32,699 nt of DNA from the NCBI GenBank assembly GCA_020849095.1, contig JADLGX010000366.1:1-32699 (forward strand), written 5' to 3'. Origin of the DNA: Candidatus Eiseniibacteriota bacterium. Lineage in GTDB: Bacteria > Eisenbacteria > RBG-16-71-46. Both the position numbers and the translations under genes were made by a program. Positions 16,567-26,071 of the stretch are shown here, piece after piece; within the stretch, counting starts at the first letter, position 1; every line of letters begins with the position of its first letter. The notes under the pieces were generated by a model that searched no databases, was not told where the DNA came from, and worked only from the letters and a program-made list of their open reading frames with translations.

Positions 16567-17085
16567 ATGGCCAGCCGTGAGTACGAGCAGTTCCTCGCCA
16601 CCTGGGCGTTCGAAGCCCAGCGCAACGCGCAGCTGATGCGCGCCCTGCCCACCGCGCAGTACGACTTCCGTCCCGAGAAGGACTGGCGCTCCATTGGTGA
16701 GCTCGCCTGGCACCTTGCCGAGGGCGATGCCTACATGGCCGACGCCGCGGCCAAGGGACAGTTCGACTTCGAGAGCAAGATTCCCGGGCTCGAGCGCCCC
16801 AAGACGATCGCCGAACTCGCGCCGGCCTACGAGCGCGTGCACGCCGACGCGATCGCCAAGGTGCGCGCCCTGAAGCCCGAGGACTTCGACCGCACGCTGA
16901 CCGACTTCGACGGCAAGCAACTGCGCATCGGCGACATGCTCTGGGCCTACCTGCTGCACCACAACATCCACCATCGCGGCGAACTGGTGCTCATGTGCCG
17001 CATGGCGGGCGGCGTGCCGCCGGGGCTCTACGGCCCGAACCGCGAAGAGATGAAGGCCATGATGGAAGCGCGCGCCAACGGTTGA
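16567..17085 (+). CDS. DinB-family protein
   Basis: This is a 172-residue four-helix-bundle protein of the DinB/YfiT superfamily. ATG 16567 has GGAGG 5 nt upstream. The expected metal-binding histidines are visible: ELAWHLAEGD early and LLHHNIHHRGELVLM late (H-x3-H type). The family binds a divalent metal; some members are thiol (bacillithiol or mycothiol) transferases and others are of unknown function, so the substrate here is open. The length is typical. TAGACT at 16519 is a possible -10. It converges with the next gene, with a hairpin in between that could terminate both. Confidence 0.88.
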   Translation: MASREYEQFLATWAFEAQRNAQLMRALPTAQYDFRPEKDWRSIGELAWHLAEGDAYMADAAAKGQFDFESKIPGLERPKTIAELAPAYERVHADAIAKVRALKPEDFDRTLTDFDGKQLRIGDMLWAYLLHHNIHHRGELVLMCRMAGGVPPGLYGPNREEMKAMMEARANG

Positions 17086-17111
17086 ACGCGGCGCGAGCCA
17101 CAGGCGGAAAC

Positions 17112-17152
17112 GGAAGCGGGCGCCCGGTCTCTCAGGACCGTGCGCCCGTTCC
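17112..17152. terminator. Symmetric hairpin between convergent genes
   Basis: CGGGCGC (17117-17123) pairs with GCGCCCG (17142-17148). CGGTC/GACCG pairs inside and GGAA/TTCC pairs outside across one bulged G. It lies between convergent stops at 17085 and 17194, so it may act as a bidirectional terminator, although neither side has a long T-tract. Confidence 0.55.
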
Positions 17153-17193
17153 GTCTCCCACCGGACCCCTCCGGCAGTCGTGTCTCCGGCCCG

Positions 17194-18072
17194 CTACGAG
17201 CCGAAGTATTCCTCGCCCACGGGCGGCGGAGCGCCCACGAGGATCGGAAGGATCCACGTGCGCGAGTCCGCCGGAGCCGCCGGGTCGTAGACGCTGGCGC
17301 GCGAGAACACCGTCACGCCGATGGACTGGAGCCGGGTGCCGCCGTCCAGCTGCAGCGCCACCTGGAAGTGCGCTTCGCCGTCCGACCGTGCGGCGAACGA
17401 GCGGCCGTTGGCGAACACGGTCACGACCGCATCGCGGGCAACGCCGCTCACGAACACGCGCACGCTGTCGCCCGGCGCCGTGACGGCGCAGGTCTGCGGA
17501 TGCACCGCGAGCTCGTCGAGGTCCGACAGCACGCTCAGGTAGCCGCTGCTCACGCGGCTGGTGTTCAGGTCCACGAGCGGCAGCTGGGTGCGGCCGCCGG
17601 TGGAGGCGAGCACCTGCGCGCTCATGGTGGTCACGCGCCAGCGCCGGCCGTCGCGGCGCAGCGTCACCTGGCGGTAGGCGTCGTCCTCGACCTGCTTGGT
17701 GGTGAAGCGGTCACGGCCAAGCAGGTCGCGGCGCTCGATCTCGAGCGAGCCGGCGAGGTGCCGCGTGATGCGGACGGTGGCTTCCTTCGCGAGGCCCGAG
17801 GCGTCGCGCGACTCCCACGCGACCGACACCTGGGGCTCGCTGGTGCGAAGCCGGTGGGTGATGGTCACGTCGCCCAGCGTGGTGACCGCGCCCGAGAGCG
17901 CGACCGGGTCGGCCAGCAGCCCTTCCTGCTCCAGCGTGGCCCGCACACTCGCGAGCGCGGCGTCGTCTCCGGAGTCCGCGGACGCCGGGCGGGCCAGCAT
18001 CGTGGCGGACAGGGAGGGCGCGAGCAGCAGCGCGAAGACGAAGAGTCGGGCGAGGCGCCTCGAAGCGGACAT
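17194..18072 (-). CDS. Exported protein of unknown function
   Basis: This 292-residue protein starts at ATG 18072, preceded by GGAG with 7 nt spacing; the 33 extra residues of the longest ORF are dropped because the signal peptide ([20 protein letters not shown]) begins here. The mature region is mixed beta: [36 protein letters not shown]-type strands and [15 protein letters not shown] later segment with [17 protein letters not shown] and [11 protein letters not shown] looks like an Ig-like sandwich. It ends VGEEYFGS. I do not recognise a family or catalytic motif. It is divergent from mccB across 278 bp. A periplasmic or surface location is inferred from the signal peptide. Confidence 0.8.
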   Translation of the reverse strand: MSASRRLARLFVFALLLAPSLSATMLARPASADSGDDAALASVRATLEQEGLLADPVALSGAVTTLGDVTITHRLRTSEPQVSVAWESRDASGLAKEATVRITRHLAGSLEIERRDLLGRDRFTTKQVEDDAYRQVTLRRDGRRWRVTTMSAQVLASTGGRTQLPLVDLNTSRVSSGYLSVLSDLDELAVHPQTCAVTAPGDSVRVFVSGVARDAVVTVFANGRSFAARSDGEAHFQVALQLDGGTRLQSIGVTVFSRASVYDPAAPADSRTWILPILVGAPPPVGEEYFGS

Positions 18073-18350
18073 GGCAGGTCTCCGGCAGGAACGCTGGTGC
18101 GGGACGACCGCAGGGCGGCGGATCGTCCGGGGACTCCGAGGTGCGGATTCCAGTCGCATCGCATGTGCCACGCGCGTCCCGCGGTCCGCTCACGCCCTTG
18201 CCGCCACTTGAACGCCCGGTCCCGCGGCCGGTTCGCGAGGGCCGCGCATCCTGCCATGCGACGAGTTGCGTTTTGCGCTATACATGCCCGGTCCCGAACG
18301 CCGCACCACCGCGATTTCCGCGCCTTTCGCGCAGCCGTCCCGAGGGCCTG

Positions 18351-19958
18351 ATGGAACGTCTCGAGTCGCATCTCGATCCGAACAGTGCCGAATTCCAGGC
18401 CAACGCCGCGCACCATCGGGCGCTGGCGGCCGACCTCGCCAAGCGCCTCGCGGCGGTCGCGCAGGGCGGCGGCGCCGACGCGGTGGCGCGCCACACGTCG
18501 CGCGGCAAGCTGTTCGTGCGCGAGCGCATCGAACGCCTGCTCGATCCGGGCACGCCGTTTCTCGAGCTGTCCCCGCTCGCCGCGACCGGGCTGTACGGCG
18601 ACGAAGCGCCCGCCGCGGGCGTCGTGACCGGCGTGGGCGTGGTGCACGGCCGGCAGGTGATGGTCGTGGCCAACGACGCCACGGTGAAGGGCGGCAGCTA
18701 CCTGCCCATGACGGTCAAGAAGCACGTCCGCGCGCAGGAGGTTGCGCTCGAGAACCGGCTGCCGTGCGTCTACCTGGTGGACTCGGGCGGCGCGTTCCTG
18801 CCGCTGCAGGCCGACGTGTTTCCCGACCGCGATCACTTCGGGCGCATCTTCTACAATCAGGCGCGCATGTCGGCGCAGGGCATCTCGCAGATCGCCGTGG
18901 TGATGGGCTCGTGCACCGCGGGCGGCGCGTACGTGCCGGCCATGAGCGACGAGACGGTGATCGTGAAGAACCAGGGCACCATCTTCCTGGGCGGCCCGCC
19001 GCTCGTGAAGGCGGCGACCGGCGAAGAGGTGACGGCCGAGGAGCTGGGCGGCGGCGACGTGCACACGCGCATCTCCGGCGTGGCCGACCACCTGGCCGAC
19101 GACGACGCGCACGCGCTCGAGATGGCGCGCGAGATCGTCGCTCACACGGGCGCTGCCCGCCGTGCTCCGCTGGATCTTCGTGCTCCGGAGCCGCCGGCCT
19201 ACGACCCGTCCGAGATCTACGGCGTGCTGCCGCGCGACGCGCGCACGCCCTACGACGCGCACGAGCTGATCGCGCGCCTCGTGGACGGCTCGCGCCTGCA
19301 CGAGTTCAAGGCGCGCTACGGCACCACGCTGGTCACCGGCTTCGCCCACATCCACGGCATGCCCGTCGCCATCCTGGCCAATCAGGGCATCCTGTTCAGC
19401 GAGTCGGCGCAGAAGGCCGCGCACTTCGTGCAGCTGGCCTCGCAGCGCGGCACGCCGCTGCTGTTCCTGCAGAACATCACCGGGTTCATGGTGGGCCGGC
19501 AGTACGAGCACGGTGGCATCGCCAAGGACGGCGCCAAGATGGTCAACGCCGTCGCCAACGCGCCCGTGCCCAAGATCACGGTCATCGTCGGCGGCAGCTT
19601 CGGCGCCGGCAACTACGGCATGTGCGGCCGCGCCTACCAGCCGCGCTACCTGTTCATGTGGCCCAACAGCCGCATCTCGGTCATGGGCGGCGAGCAGGCG
19701 GCCAGCGTGCTGGTGACGGTCAAGCGGGCGCAGCTCGAGGCCGCGGGCAAGGCGCTGTCCGAGGCGGAAGAGCGCGCCATCCGCGAGCCCGTGCTGGCCA
19801 AGTACGAGGAGGAGGGCAATCCCTACTTCTCGACCGGCCGGCTGTGGGACGACGGCGTGATCGATCCCGCGTCCACGCGCGACGTGCTGGGCCTGGCGCT
19901 CAGCTCGTGCCTGAACGCGCCGATTCCCGAACCGAAGTTCGGCGTCTTCCGGATGTGA
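18351..19958 (+). CDS. mccB: Methylcrotonyl-CoA carboxylase beta (carboxyltransferase) subunit
   Basis: This 535-residue biotin-dependent acyl-CoA carboxylase carboxyltransferase is of the length usual for MccB. ATG 18351 has GAGGG upstream. Two crotonase-fold halves are visible. The N-terminal one has [52 protein letters not shown] and [16 protein letters not shown]. The C-terminal one has [44 protein letters not shown] and [28 protein letters not shown] and [12 protein letters not shown] are closer to methylcrotonyl- than propionyl-CoA carboxylases. The enzyme carboxylates 3-methylcrotonyl-CoA in leucine breakdown, together with a biotin-carboxylase alpha subunit that is not in this window. 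Geranyl-CoA or another branched acyl-CoA remains an alternative. Its stop overlaps the GTG of the next gene. Confidence 0.88.
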   Translation: MERLESHLDPNSAEFQANAAHHRALAADLAKRLAAVAQGGGADAVARHTSRGKLFVRERIERLLDPGTPFLELSPLAATGLYGDEAPAAGVVTGVGVVHGRQVMVVANDATVKGGSYLPMTVKKHVRAQEVALENRLPCVYLVDSGGAFLPLQADVFPDRDHFGRIFYNQARMSAQGISQIAVVMGSCTAGGAYVPAMSDETVIVKNQGTIFLGGPPLVKAATGEEVTAEELGGGDVHTRISGVADHLADDDAHALEMAREIVAHTGAARRAPLDLRAPEPPAYDPSEIYGVLPRDARTPYDAHELIARLVDGSRLHEFKARYGTTLVTGFAHIHGMPVAILANQGILFSESAQKAAHFVQLASQRGTPLLFLQNITGFMVGRQYEHGGIAKDGAKMVNAVANAPVPKITVIVGGSFGAGNYGMCGRAYQPRYLFMWPNSRISVMGGEQAASVLVTVKRAQLEAAGKALSEAEERAIREPVLAKYEEEGNPYFSTGRLWDDGVIDPASTRDVLGLALSSCLNAPIPEPKFGVFRM

Positions 19959-21601
19959 GCCGGTCCAAGCCGGCAAAGTCCGCCGCTCGCTCGCGCACGC
20001 CCTTCGTCACGCCGCTGCTGGCGGCCGTGGCGGCGGCGATTGCCGCGTGGCTTCACCGCGGCGCGCTGGCCACCTTCTTCACGACCGACGACCTCATCCT
20101 GTTCGAGCGCGCGCGCGGGATCGCCGAGTACCCCGCCACGCTGTGGCGCGTCATTCCCGGGCGGCTGTGGTTCCAGGGACTGATTCCCTTCTTCAGCACC
20201 AACCCGGGACCGTGGCACGCGGCCAGCCTGTTCCTGCACGCGGCCGCCACCGCGCTCGTGGTGGCATGGGCCCGCCGCATGGGCGCGTCGCGCGCCGCGG
20301 CGTTCCTGGCCGCGCTTCTCTTTGGCACCGCGGCGCGCGCGCGCACCGCGGTGTGGCCCGTCTCCGGCGCGGGCGAGCTGCTGGCCACGCTGCTGCTGCT
20401 GGTGACGCTGCTCGCGTTGACGGACGAGGGCCGGGACGAACGCCGCGCGCGGCTCTCGAAGATCGTCGCCGGCCTCGCGCAGGGCATCGCCATGTTCTGC
20501 AAGGAAACCGTGGCGCTCGCGCCGCTGGTGGCCTGGCTCGCGCCGCCGCCCGGCGCCGCGCGCCGCGTGCCGTGGGTGCCGCTCGCCCTGGGCGCGGCCA
20601 TGTGGGCGTACGTCGCGATCACGCGCGGCAGCACGGGCTCGCTCTCGGGCGACGCCTACGCGCTCGGCGTCGGCCCGCACGTGCTGAACCACCTGCTCAC
20701 GTACGTCATCTGGTCGAGCGACTTCCTGCACCTTTTCGGCGCGGTGGCGCCGCCGCTGACGGGCGCGCAATCGGCGCTGGCCGCCGCGCTGCTCGTCTCG
20801 CTCGCGTTCGCCGCCTGGAAGAGCGGCTCGCGCGCCGCGCAGGCCGGGCTGTGGCTCTGGCTGCTGCTCCTGTTGCCCGTGCTGCCGCTGCGCAACGCGG
20901 TGTACGACCACTACCTGTACGCGCCGCGGCTCGGCTGGGCGCTGGCGGTGGCGGCGCTGCTCGATCGCGCGGTGCGCGGCGCGGCGGTTGGCGCGGCGGC
21001 GCCGGCGTGGCGGGCGACGGCCGCGCGGAGCGTCGCGGCCGTCGTGGCGCTGCTGCACGTGGTCACGGCGCTGTTCTTCCTGGCCGCCGCCGAGGGCTCG
21101 CGCATCGAGTCGGTGGGGCTGCCGCGCGACACGTTCCTGCGCAAGATCGAGGTGGCGCGCAACGCCGCCGTCTCGCTCGAGGGCGCGCTGCGCCCCGAGG
21201 ACCGGAGCGTCGTCATCTACGAGGCGGCCGAGGGGGGGCAGGTGCTGAGCGTGCGCGAAGGGGACGTGGTGAGCGGGGAGGCGGGCGGCCCGTCGGTCCG
21301 GCAGCGCCTGCTGGGCAGCGTGCTGGACCAGGGCCGGGGGCTGCGCGCGCTGTTCCCGCGGCTCGAATCCGTCCGGATCGGCACCAGCGTCGAGCCCGCC
21401 GATCGCGACGGCGCGCTGTTCGTGGCCAACTCCGACGGGCGGCTCATTCCCTGCGGGCGTGGCCCCGAGGGCCACCTCGAGGTGGCGCGCCTGTGGGAAA
21501 GCGTCGGGCTGGCCGCCTCCGCGAAGCTGCATCTGGCGCAGGCTTCGGCGCTCCATCCGGGCCTCGAGTCGCTCGCGCTCGAGGGCGAAAGCGCCCCCTG
21601 A
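19955..21601 (+). CDS. Polytopic membrane protein, possible GT-C glycosyltransferase
   Basis: This 548-residue protein starts at GTG 19955, which overlaps the mccB stop (GTGA); the longer track ORF is a shadow of mccB. After a basic N-terminus there is a membrane segment, then the loop [15 protein letters not shown]. An acidic pair in the first extracytoplasmic loop is the feature of GT-C (PMT/ArnT-like) glycosyltransferases. Roughly nine to ten further hydrophobic segments follow, including [15 protein letters not shown] and [24 protein letters not shown] is a pattern often seen in these membrane proteins. The last ~170 residues are soluble and probably periplasmic. A polyprenol-sugar-dependent transferase is plausible but unproven. 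Coupling to mccB seems metabolically unrelated. Confidence 0.7.
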   Translation: MSRSKPAKSAARSRTPFVTPLLAAVAAAIAAWLHRGALATFFTTDDLILFERARGIAEYPATLWRVIPGRLWFQGLIPFFSTNPGPWHAASLFLHAAATALVVAWARRMGASRAAAFLAALLFGTAARARTAVWPVSGAGELLATLLLLVTLLALTDEGRDERRARLSKIVAGLAQGIAMFCKETVALAPLVAWLAPPPGAARRVPWVPLALGAAMWAYVAITRGSTGSLSGDAYALGVGPHVLNHLLTYVIWSSDFLHLFGAVAPPLTGAQSALAAALLVSLAFAAWKSGSRAAQAGLWLWLLLLLPVLPLRNAVYDHYLYAPRLGWALAVAALLDRAVRGAAVGAAAPAWRATAARSVAAVVALLHVVTALFFLAAAEGSRIESVGLPRDTFLRKIEVARNAAVSLEGALRPEDRSVVIYEAAEGGQVLSVREGDVVSGEAGGPSVRQRLLGSVLDQGRGLRALFPRLESVRIGTSVEPADRDGALFVANSDGRLIPCGRGPEGHLEVARLWESVGLAASAKLHLAQASALHPGLESLALEGESAP

Positions 21602-21667
21602 GCCCGGTGGCGGTCGCGTCGGTGGGCATCCCCCGGGTTCCTCCGGACGACCGCGCCCGGCATTTTC

Positions 21668-21720
21668 TTGCAGAAATCTGCGACGAGGATGGGCGAAACC
21701 GGCCGATCTGGGGATAGAAT
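21668..21720 (+). promoter_or_regulatory. Possible promoter region with inverted repeat
   Basis: TAGAAT (21715-21720) is a 5/6 match to a -10 and lies 116 nt before the Calx-beta gene. No good -35 is visible at 16-18 nt. About 35 nt upstream is the inverted repeat TTGCAGA-AA-TCTGCGA, which has the shape of a dimeric protein site. This is an A/T-rich island in GC-rich DNA. Confidence 0.3.
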
Positions 21721-21836
21721 CTCACCCACCTGCATCCTCTGGTTCGCGCACCCGGCCCAATGGCGGCTTCGCTCCGCACGAGAAGGGCCGCTTGCACCCC
21801 CGGCAATCCCCTCGCCCCATCTCATCTGGAGCCGTC

Positions 21837-24800
21837 ATGACGTCGAAGCCCCCGCTTCTTCTTGCCGCCGCGATTGCGCTGGCGGTCCTCGTTTCCGTCC
21901 CGGGCGCCTACGCGCAGCCGGGCGCCGAGGCCCCCGTGCTCTCCGCCACCTCCACGGGCGCCGTGGGCATTCGGGAGAGTGTCTCCGACCTGGCGGCGCG
22001 CCAGGCGCAGAAGGACCTCACCCACCCGCGCATCATCCGCAACGCGGAGAAGAAGAGCGAAGGCAAGCAGAAGCGCGACCGGCGGGACCTGCCGCTGAAC
22101 CCGGAGTCGCCCCACTTCGCCGCCACCGGCGAAGGGCTGCGCGCGGTCGCTCCGCTTTCGCGCATCACCCAGCCGCTGGCCCCGCAGACGATCGGCACCA
22201 GCTTCACCGCCGCGACGCTCTCGGGCACCAACCCGACGCTGTCGTTCCCGCCCGACAACATGGGCGCCGTGGGACCGACTCAGTTCGTCACGTTCGTGAA
22301 CGGCCGCCTGGTCACGTTCAACAAGACCACCGGCGTCGCCGACGCCGTGCTCAACGTGGACCCCGACGTGTTCTTCGCCAGCGTGGTCAACGGTTCCAGC
22401 ACCAGCGATCCGCGCGTGCGCTACGACCGGCTCACCGGCCGCTGGTTCCTGCTCATCATCAATGTGTCCACGCCCAACCGCATCCTGATCGCGGTGAGTG
22501 ACGCGGCCAGCGCCGGAGTGATCTCGGGCAGCACGACCTTCACCTACTTCTTCATCAACATCGCCACCACGCCGCCGGCCATCGCGAACACCTGCTTCGC
22601 GGACTACCCGACGCTGGGCATCGACGCCAACGCGCTCTACGTGGGCACCAACAACTTCTGCGGCTCGCCCAGCCAGACCTACAACAGCACCGACGGCTAC
22701 GTGATCCGCAAGACGTCCATCCTGGGCGCGGGCCCCATCGTGCTGACCACGTTCCGCGGCCTGGTCGCCAACAGCGGGGCCGCCGGCCCCTACACGCCGC
22801 AGGGCGTGGACAACCTCGACGCGAGCGCCACCGAGGGCTACTTCATCGGCGTGGACAACCAGGCCTACGGCCTGCTCCAGATGCGCCGCGTCACCAATCC
22901 TGGCGGCACGCCGGCCATCTCGGCGAACATTCCCATCACCGTCTCGGCGACCGCCGCTCCCATCAATGTCGAGCACCAGGGCAACACCGGTGGTGCCAAC
23001 GGCCGGCTGAGCTCGCTGGACGACCGGCTGTTCGCCGCCACGATACGCGGCGGCAAGCTGTGGACCGCGCACAACATCGGGGTCAACAACACCGGCGTCT
23101 CCTCGGGCACCAGCACGCGCAACGGCTCGCGCTGGTACGAGCTCAACGTGCCGGTCGGCGGCACGCCCACCGTGGTGCAGTCCGGCACGGTGTTCACCGC
23201 CAGCGCCAGCAACGTGACGACCGAGCGCAGCTACTGGGTGCCGTCGGTGATGATTTCCGGCCAGGGCCACGCCGCCATGGCGCTGTGCGCCGCCGGAACC
23301 AACGACCGCGCCAACGCCGCCACCGTCGGCCGGCTCGCCGGCGACGCCGCGGGCACCATGCAGGCGCCCACGCTCATCACCGCCAGCTCCACGGCGTACA
23401 ACCCGCCCAGCGATCCCGGCGGCGCCGGCATCGGCCGCCGCTGGGGTGATTACACGTACACGAGCGTCGATCCGCTCGACGACATGACCATGTGGACGGT
23501 CTCGCAGTTCACCAACGCCACGAACTCGTACGGCGTGCGCGTGACCAAGCTCATCGCGCCGCCGCCCGCCACGCCCAGCGTGCTCGCCGACATCACCGCC
23601 GGCCAGGCCACGGTCAACGTCACGCTCACTGGCGCGGTGGTTTCGGGTTCGGGTTTCTTCGACCCGGGCGCCAACCTGCCGGGCGTTCCGGCGTTCAACC
23701 ACCTCTCGGCCGCCATCACCAACGGCTCGGCGACGGGCACGCCGCCCACCGTCGTGTCGGCCACCTACGTGAATCCCACCACGGTCAACCTGGTGCTCAA
23801 CGCTTCCAGCGCCACGGCGAACGTGGGCGCCGAGAAGTACACGCTCACCATCACCAACCCCGACGGCCAGGCCACTTCGGCCGCGGTGGTGCACGTGGTG
23901 GGCGGCACGCCGGTCGCGAGCATCAACAGCGTCTCGGCTACCGAGACCAACTCCGGCACCACGACGTTCGCGTTCACGGTGTCGTTGTCGCAGACCTCGG
24001 CCTCGCCGGTGTCGGTCAACTTCGCCACGTCGGACGGCACCGCCACCACCGCGGACGGCGACTACGTGGGCGCCTCGGGCACGCTGAACATTCCGGCGAA
24101 CCAGCCCTCGGGCACCATCAACGTCACGGTGAACGGCGACACCAAGCACGAGGCCGACGAGACCTTCACGGTGACGCTGTCGTCGCCGGTCGGCGTCACG
24201 CTCGGCACGGGCACGGGCACCGGCACCATCACCAACGATGACGCCGTCCCGTCGGTCACGGTGAGTGGGGTCACGGTCGCCGAGGGCAATGCCGGCGCCA
24301 CCACGGCCTCGTTCACCGTCTCGCTGTCGCAGGCGAGCGGGCTGGCCGCGAGCGTCGGCTACGCGACCGCCGACGGCAGCGCCACCGAAGCCGACGGCGA
24401 CTACACCGCCGCCGCGGGCACGGTCAACTTCGCGCCGGGCGCCACCAGCGTCACGGTGGACGTGAACGTGACCGGCGACACCAAGCACGAGGCCGATGAG
24501 GCCTTCTCGCTCATCCTGTCGAGCCCCACGGGCGCCGGGTTGGGCGTGCAGTCCTTCGCCGACGGCACTATCACCAACGACGACGCGGCGCCGACGCTGG
24601 TGCTGAGCGGATTCGTGACGGCCGAGGGCGACGCGGGTTCGCACACGGCGAACTGCGTGCTGACGCTGTCGGCCGCGAGCGGCTTGCCGGTGAGCGTGGA
24701 TTTCGCGACCGACGACAGCACCGCGACGATCGCCAATGGCGACTACGCCTCGGGAGGCGGCACCGCCACGTTCACGCCCGGCGAGACCAGCAAGAACCTG

Positions 24801-25874
24801 GGCGTGCTCGTTTACGGTGACGTCACTTTCGAGCCCACCGAGTTGCTGCTCGTGCGGCTCTCGAACGCCACGGGCGCGCTCATCCAGACGCCCTCGGCGG
24901 CCTGCGGCATCCTGAACGACGACTCCGGCCCCATCGTCACGGTCGGCGCGGGCTCGATCACCGAAGGCGACGCCGGCACGGTCGTGATGCAGTTTCCGGT
25001 CACGCTGAGCAACGGCAGCTCGCTGCCGGTGTCGTTCGACTGGGTGACGGCCGATGGCACCGCGAACGGCGGCACGGACTACGTCGCGGCGACCGGCACG
25101 CTCACCGTGGCGGCCAAGACGTTGTCCGACACGATCGAGGTCACGGTGAACGGCGACCTGTGCGACGAAGCGCACGAGACGTTCACGCTGCAGCTCTCGA
25201 ACGAGGCGGGCGGCACGCTCGCTTCGACGAGCGCCACCGGCACGATCGAGAACGACGACAACACGGTCGCCCCGACGGTGGCGGTGACGTCGCCCAACGG
25301 TGGCGAGACGCTCACCACCGGAACGAGCGCGACGCTCACCTGGACGGCGACGGACGATGTGGCCGTGGCGAACGTGAAGATCGAGTTGTCGCGCGACGGC
25401 GGCGCGACGTTCTCCGAAGTGATCGCGGCGAGCGCACCGAACACGGGCTCGTACAACTGGACCGTGACCTCGCCCGCGGTGGCGACGGCGACGGTCCGCG
25501 TGACCGCCGAGGACGTGAACTGCCACACCAGCGCGGACACGAGCGACGCGGTGTTCGCCATCCAGGACCCGACGACGGGCGTGCCCGGCGGTCCGGTGAC
25601 GGCCTTCGCGCTGGGCGCGATCGTCCCGAACCCCACGCGTGGCGCGATTCAGTTCGAGTACGCGCTGCCGCGTGACGCGCGCGTGCGCGTGAGCGTGCTC
25701 GACGTGCAGGGCCGCGAAGTTGCGGTGCTCGCGAGCGGCGTGGAGAACGCCGGCCGTCATTCGGTGCAGTGGGCCGGAGCCCGCGCCGGCGCCGCGGTGC
25801 CGCGCGGTCTGTACTTCGTCCGCTTCGAGGCGGGCGGCAAGGTGCTGAGCCGGCGCTTCACGATCATCCGGTGA
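21837..25874 (+). CDS. Large secreted protein: beta-propeller-like region, four Calx-beta domains, Ig-like domain, FlgD-like C-terminal domain
   Basis: This 1345-residue exported protein starts at ATG 21837, with GGAG 6 nt upstream and a signal peptide (PPLLLAAAIALAVLVSVPGAYA). Residues ~110-570 look like a secreted beta-propeller-type region (PPDNMGAVGPTQFVTFVNGR, RWGDYTYTSVDPLDD). A short IPT/TIG-like stretch follows (~580-690). Four Calx-beta repeats lie at ~694-802, 803-916, 917-1029 and 1030-1141, most ending in TNDD/NDD, which binds Ca2+ in known members. Next is an Ig-like PNGGETLTTGTSATLTW domain (~1150-1250). The last ~85 residues are a FlgD-like/type-A sorting-like domain (PNPTRGAIQFEYALPRD ... 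VLDVQGREV ... GLYFVRFEAGG). It is probably a calcium-stabilised surface or secreted protein exported through a T9SS-like or comparable route; the route is inference. Confidence 0.88.
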   Translation: MTSKPPLLLAAAIALAVLVSVPGAYAQPGAEAPVLSATSTGAVGIRESVSDLAARQAQKDLTHPRIIRNAEKKSEGKQKRDRRDLPLNPESPHFAATGEGLRAVAPLSRITQPLAPQTIGTSFTAATLSGTNPTLSFPPDNMGAVGPTQFVTFVNGRLVTFNKTTGVADAVLNVDPDVFFASVVNGSSTSDPRVRYDRLTGRWFLLIINVSTPNRILIAVSDAASAGVISGSTTFTYFFINIATTPPAIANTCFADYPTLGIDANALYVGTNNFCGSPSQTYNSTDGYVIRKTSILGAGPIVLTTFRGLVANSGAAGPYTPQGVDNLDASATEGYFIGVDNQAYGLLQMRRVTNPGGTPAISANIPITVSATAAPINVEHQGNTGGANGRLSSLDDRLFAATIRGGKLWTAHNIGVNNTGVSSGTSTRNGSRWYELNVPVGGTPTVVQSGTVFTASASNVTTERSYWVPSVMISGQGHAAMALCAAGTNDRANAATVGRLAGDAAGTMQAPTLITASSTAYNPPSDPGGAGIGRRWGDYTYTSVDPLDDMTMWTVSQFTNATNSYGVRVTKLIAPPPATPSVLADITAGQATVNVTLTGAVVSGSGFFDPGANLPGVPAFNHLSAAITNGSATGTPPTVVSATYVNPTTVNLVLNASSATANVGAEKYTLTITNPDGQATSAAVVHVVGGTPVASINSVSATETNSGTTTFAFTVSLSQTSASPVSVNFATSDGTATTADGDYVGASGTLNIPANQPSGTINVTVNGDTKHEADETFTVTLSSPVGVTLGTGTGTGTITNDDAVPSVTVSGVTVAEGNAGATTASFTVSLSQASGLAASVGYATADGSATEADGDYTAAAGTVNFAPGATSVTVDVNVTGDTKHEADEAFSLILSSPTGAGLGVQSFADGTITNDDAAPTLVLSGFVTAEGDAGSHTANCVLTLSAASGLPVSVDFATDDSTATIANGDYASGGGTATFTPGETSKNLGVLVYGDVTFEPTELLLVRLSNATGALIQTPSAACGILNDDSGPIVTVGAGSITEGDAGTVVMQFPVTLSNGSSLPVSFDWVTADGTANGGTDYVAATGTLTVAAKTLSDTIEVTVNGDLCDEAHETFTLQLSNEAGGTLASTSATGTIENDDNTVAPTVAVTSPNGGETLTTGTSATLTWTATDDVAVANVKIELSRDGGATFSEVIAASAPNTGSYNWTVTSPAVATATVRVTAEDVNCHTSADTSDAVFAIQDPTTGVPGGPVTAFALGAIVPNPTRGAIQFEYALPRDARVRVSVLDVQGREVAVLASGVENAGRHSVQWAGARAGAAVPRGLYFVRFEAGGKVLSRRFTIIR
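23916..25260 (+). repeat. Four in-frame Calx-beta repeats
   Basis: Four units of roughly 330-345 bp occur in tandem. Repeats 1 and 2 still share near-identical DNA around GGCGACACCAAGCACGAGGC (24136 and 24475), whereas units 3 and 4 have diverged. This indicates duplication at different times. Confidence 0.8.
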
Positions 25875-25900
25875 TCGATCGGCACAGGTAGCAACATGAG

Positions 25901-25936
25901 CGGGCGGGCCTTTCGGGGTCCGCCCGTTCGTCTATT
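25901..25936 (+). terminator. Intrinsic terminator after the Calx-beta gene
   Basis: CGGGCGGGCC-TTTCGG-GGTCCGCCCG forms a 10-bp stem with one G-U pair, followed by TTCGTCTATT. It begins 27 nt after the stop codon. Confidence 0.75.
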
Positions 25937-25965
25937 GGGGCATGAAGGCGCCGAGAGTGAAATAC

Positions 25966-25982
25966 GACAAAGTAGAATTGTC
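25966..25982 (+). promoter_or_regulatory. Candidate -10 within an inverted repeat
   Basis: TAGAAT (25973-25978) is overlapped by the inverted repeat GACAA-N7-TTGTC (25966-25982), in the first A/T-rich DNA after the terminator. A repressor bound there would cover the -10. No consensus -35 is evident, so this is tentative. Confidence 0.35.
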
Positions 25983-26071
25983 TTGCCATGGGGGGGGGCG
26001 GCGGGAGTAATGCTCGTGGCAATTGGGACGACGAAACCGGAATCGAGTCGTTCACCTGCCGCGAGGTTCGC

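Noticed and set aside
18256-18284. TATACA upstream of mccB as a promoter
   Set aside because: It is A/T-rich and -10-like, but no acceptable -35 occurs at 16-18 nt, and the match is only 4 of 6.
17865-19976. 703-codon minus-strand ORF across the mccB region
   Set aside because: It covers the complement of mccB and part of the exported-protein gene, with no family signature.
23916-25260. CRISPR-like repetition
   Set aside because: The repeats are about 340 bp, in frame, diverged and encode Calx-beta domains; there are no short identical repeats with unique spacers.
21822-25760. 1312-codon minus-strand ORF opposite the Calx-beta gene
   Set aside because: It is antisense to a gene with clear domains, is extremely Arg/Gly/His-rich with no domain pattern, and is a normal by-product of GC-rich third positions.
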